Shown here in pieces: positions 5,680-6,537 of a stretch of 6,537 bases of DNA (position 1 is the first letter of the stretch; each line of letters begins with the position of its first letter). Location: assembly GCA_946221975.1 (NCBI GenBank), contig CAMIGT010000079.1, positions 1 to 6,537 of the forward strand. The letters are read 5' to 3'. Below the pieces are notes generated by a model. That model was given only the letters and a program-made list of their open reading frames with translations, was not told the origin of the DNA and did no database searches. A program made the position numbers and the translations under genes. The stretch comes from an uncultured Blastococcus sp. Lineage in GTDB: Bacteria > Actinomycetota > Actinomycetes > Mycobacteriales > Antricoccaceae.

Positions 5680-5715
5680 GATAGTCAGGCGGAGACGGCA
5701 CCCGGCCGGTCGATC

Positions 5716-5721
5716 AGGAGG
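5716..5721 (+). promoter_or_regulatory. Consensus ribosome binding site of the acyl-CoA dehydrogenase gene
   Basis: A perfect AGGAGG lies 4 bases before the ATG at 5726. The gap is slightly shorter than usual, but the match is complete. It fixes the start codon and contrasts with the apparently leaderless minus-strand genes. Confidence 0.8.
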
Positions 5722-5725
5722 AACC

Positions 5726-6537
5726 ATGGACTTCGAGCACAGCGCGAAAGCCAAGGAATACCAGGAGAAGATGTGGGAGTTCATGGACTCGCACGTCTTC
5801 CCGGCAGAGAAGACGTGGAACGAGTGGCGCGCGGCCGCAGGGCACGACAACCACGACCTGCCGCCGGTGATGAACGAGCTCAAGGAAGAAGCCAAGAAGC
5901 GCGGCCTGTGGAACCTGTTCCTCAAGGACGTCTCGGGCATGAGCAACGTGGAGTACGCCTCGATCGCCGAGATCACCGGCTGGGTCCCCGAGATCGCGCC
6001 GGAGTCGATCAACTGCGCGGCCCCGGACACCGGCAACATGGAGACGTTGCACCTGTTCGGCACCGACGAGCAGAAGCAGGAGTGGCTCGAGCCGCTGCTG
6101 GCCGGAGAGATCCGCTCGGCGTTTGCGATGACCGAGCCGCGTGTCGCTTCCTCGGACGCGGCCAACATCGAGACGCGCATCGAGTCCGACGGTGACGACT
6201 ACGTGATCAACGGCCGCAAGTGGTGGATCAGCGGTACGGCGGACGAGCGCTGCAAGATCTTCATCCTGATGGGCAAGACCGACCCCACCGCCTCAGCGCA
6301 CAAGCAGCAGTCGATGGTGCTGGTGCCGCGCGACACCCCCGGCGTCGAGGTCATCCGTCACCTGCCGGTCTTCGGCTACCAGGACCAGCACGGACACTCC
6401 GAGATCCAGTTCACCGACGTCCGCGTGCCCAAGAAGAACCTCCTGATGAGCGAGGGCGACGGCTTCATGATCGCCCAGGGCCGACTCGGCCCGGGCCGCA
6501 TCCACCACTGCATGCGCCTGATCGGGATGGCCGAGCT
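5726..6537 (+). CDS. Acyl-CoA dehydrogenase, FadE2 / ACAD10-11-like (3' end outside the window)
   Basis: The open frame from ATG 5726 has no stop before the window edge: 270 codons plus two bases are visible of a family usually about 400 residues. The protein starts [20 protein letters not shown]. It carries [14 protein letters not shown] (100-113), [20 protein letters not shown] (118-137), the FAD-contact region [11 protein letters not shown] (139-149), [10 protein letters not shown] (161-170), and [11 protein letters not shown] (257-267). The [10 protein letters not shown], EPxVASSD and RIHHCMR elements mark the FadE2/ACAD10-11 branch rather than short- or medium-chain enzymes. Known role of the family: FAD-dependent alpha-beta desaturation of acyl-CoA, passing electrons to electron-transfer flavoprotein in the cytoplasm. 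Substrate length or branching cannot be told, and the catalytic carboxylate cannot be assigned from this fragment. Here it follows a strong AGGAGG and a TetR-like palindrome, suggesting its own substrate-induced control independent of the mod operon. Confidence 0.93.
   Translation, partial: MDFEHSAKAKEYQEKMWEFMDSHVFPAEKTWNEWRAAAGHDNHDLPPVMNELKEEAKKRGLWNLFLKDVSGMSNVEYASIAEITGWVPEIAPESINCAAPDTGNMETLHLFGTDEQKQEWLEPLLAGEIRSAFAMTEPRVASSDAANIETRIESDGDDYVINGRKWWISGTADERCKIFILMGKTDPTASAHKQQSMVLVPRDTPGVEVIRHLPVFGYQDQHGHSEIQFTDVRVPKKNLLMSEGDGFMIAQGRLGPGRIHHCMRLIGMAE

Noticed and set aside
5509..6180. 223-codon minus-strand open frame
   Set aside because: It covers the 5' part of the acyl-CoA dehydrogenase gene and the divergent intergenic region in antisense, and shows no domain pattern.

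Overview
The window is high-GC DNA with GTG starts, 1- to 4-base gene overlaps and extended TAnnnT -10 elements lying directly against start codons. All of this fits an actinomycete. I cannot name the genus. Nothing in the window looks like a mobile element, phage, CRISPR array or RNA gene.

Layout, left to right. Bases 1-48 hold the last 15 codons of moaD on the plus strand; the product ends in the diagnostic Gly-Gly. A perfect 12-bp inverted repeat (68-108) sits between moaD and the convergent gene block. From 4288 down to 128 on the minus strand runs a tightly packed molybdenum operon of five genes. In order of transcription they are a small HTH-Mop/TOBE putative molybdate-sensing regulator, modA (lipoprotein), modB (permease), modC (ATPase), and a two-domain protein joining a MocA/MobA-like nucleotidyltransferase to MoaE. 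The junctions are a TGATG 1-base overlap, a 3-base gap, and two GTGA 4-base overlaps. The two GTGA junctions decide the starts of modC and the fusion gene. Upstream on the same strand is a GT-C membrane glycosyltransferase of the PIG-V type (5499-4330). A 226-bp intergenic region with several inverted repeats separates it from a divergent plus-strand gene for a FadE2/ACAD10-11-like acyl-CoA dehydrogenase (from 5726), which runs off the right edge.

How the genes work together. ModABC imports molybdate. The HTH-Mop protein probably reads intracellular molybdate and controls the operon. MoaD (convergent gene) and the MoaE domain would form molybdopterin synthase. The nucleotidyltransferase domain fused to MoaE would attach a nucleotide to the finished cofactor. 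Uptake, sensing, dithiolene formation and nucleotide maturation are therefore encoded within about 4.3 kb. The glycosyltransferase and acyl-CoA dehydrogenase appear to be unrelated neighbours.

The points most worth a second look are the nucleotidyltransferase-MoaE fusion, two candidate leaderless promoters with identical -10-to-start spacing, the strong inverted repeat between the convergent moaD and moaE genes, and a TetR-like 24-bp operator ahead of the acyl-CoA dehydrogenase.
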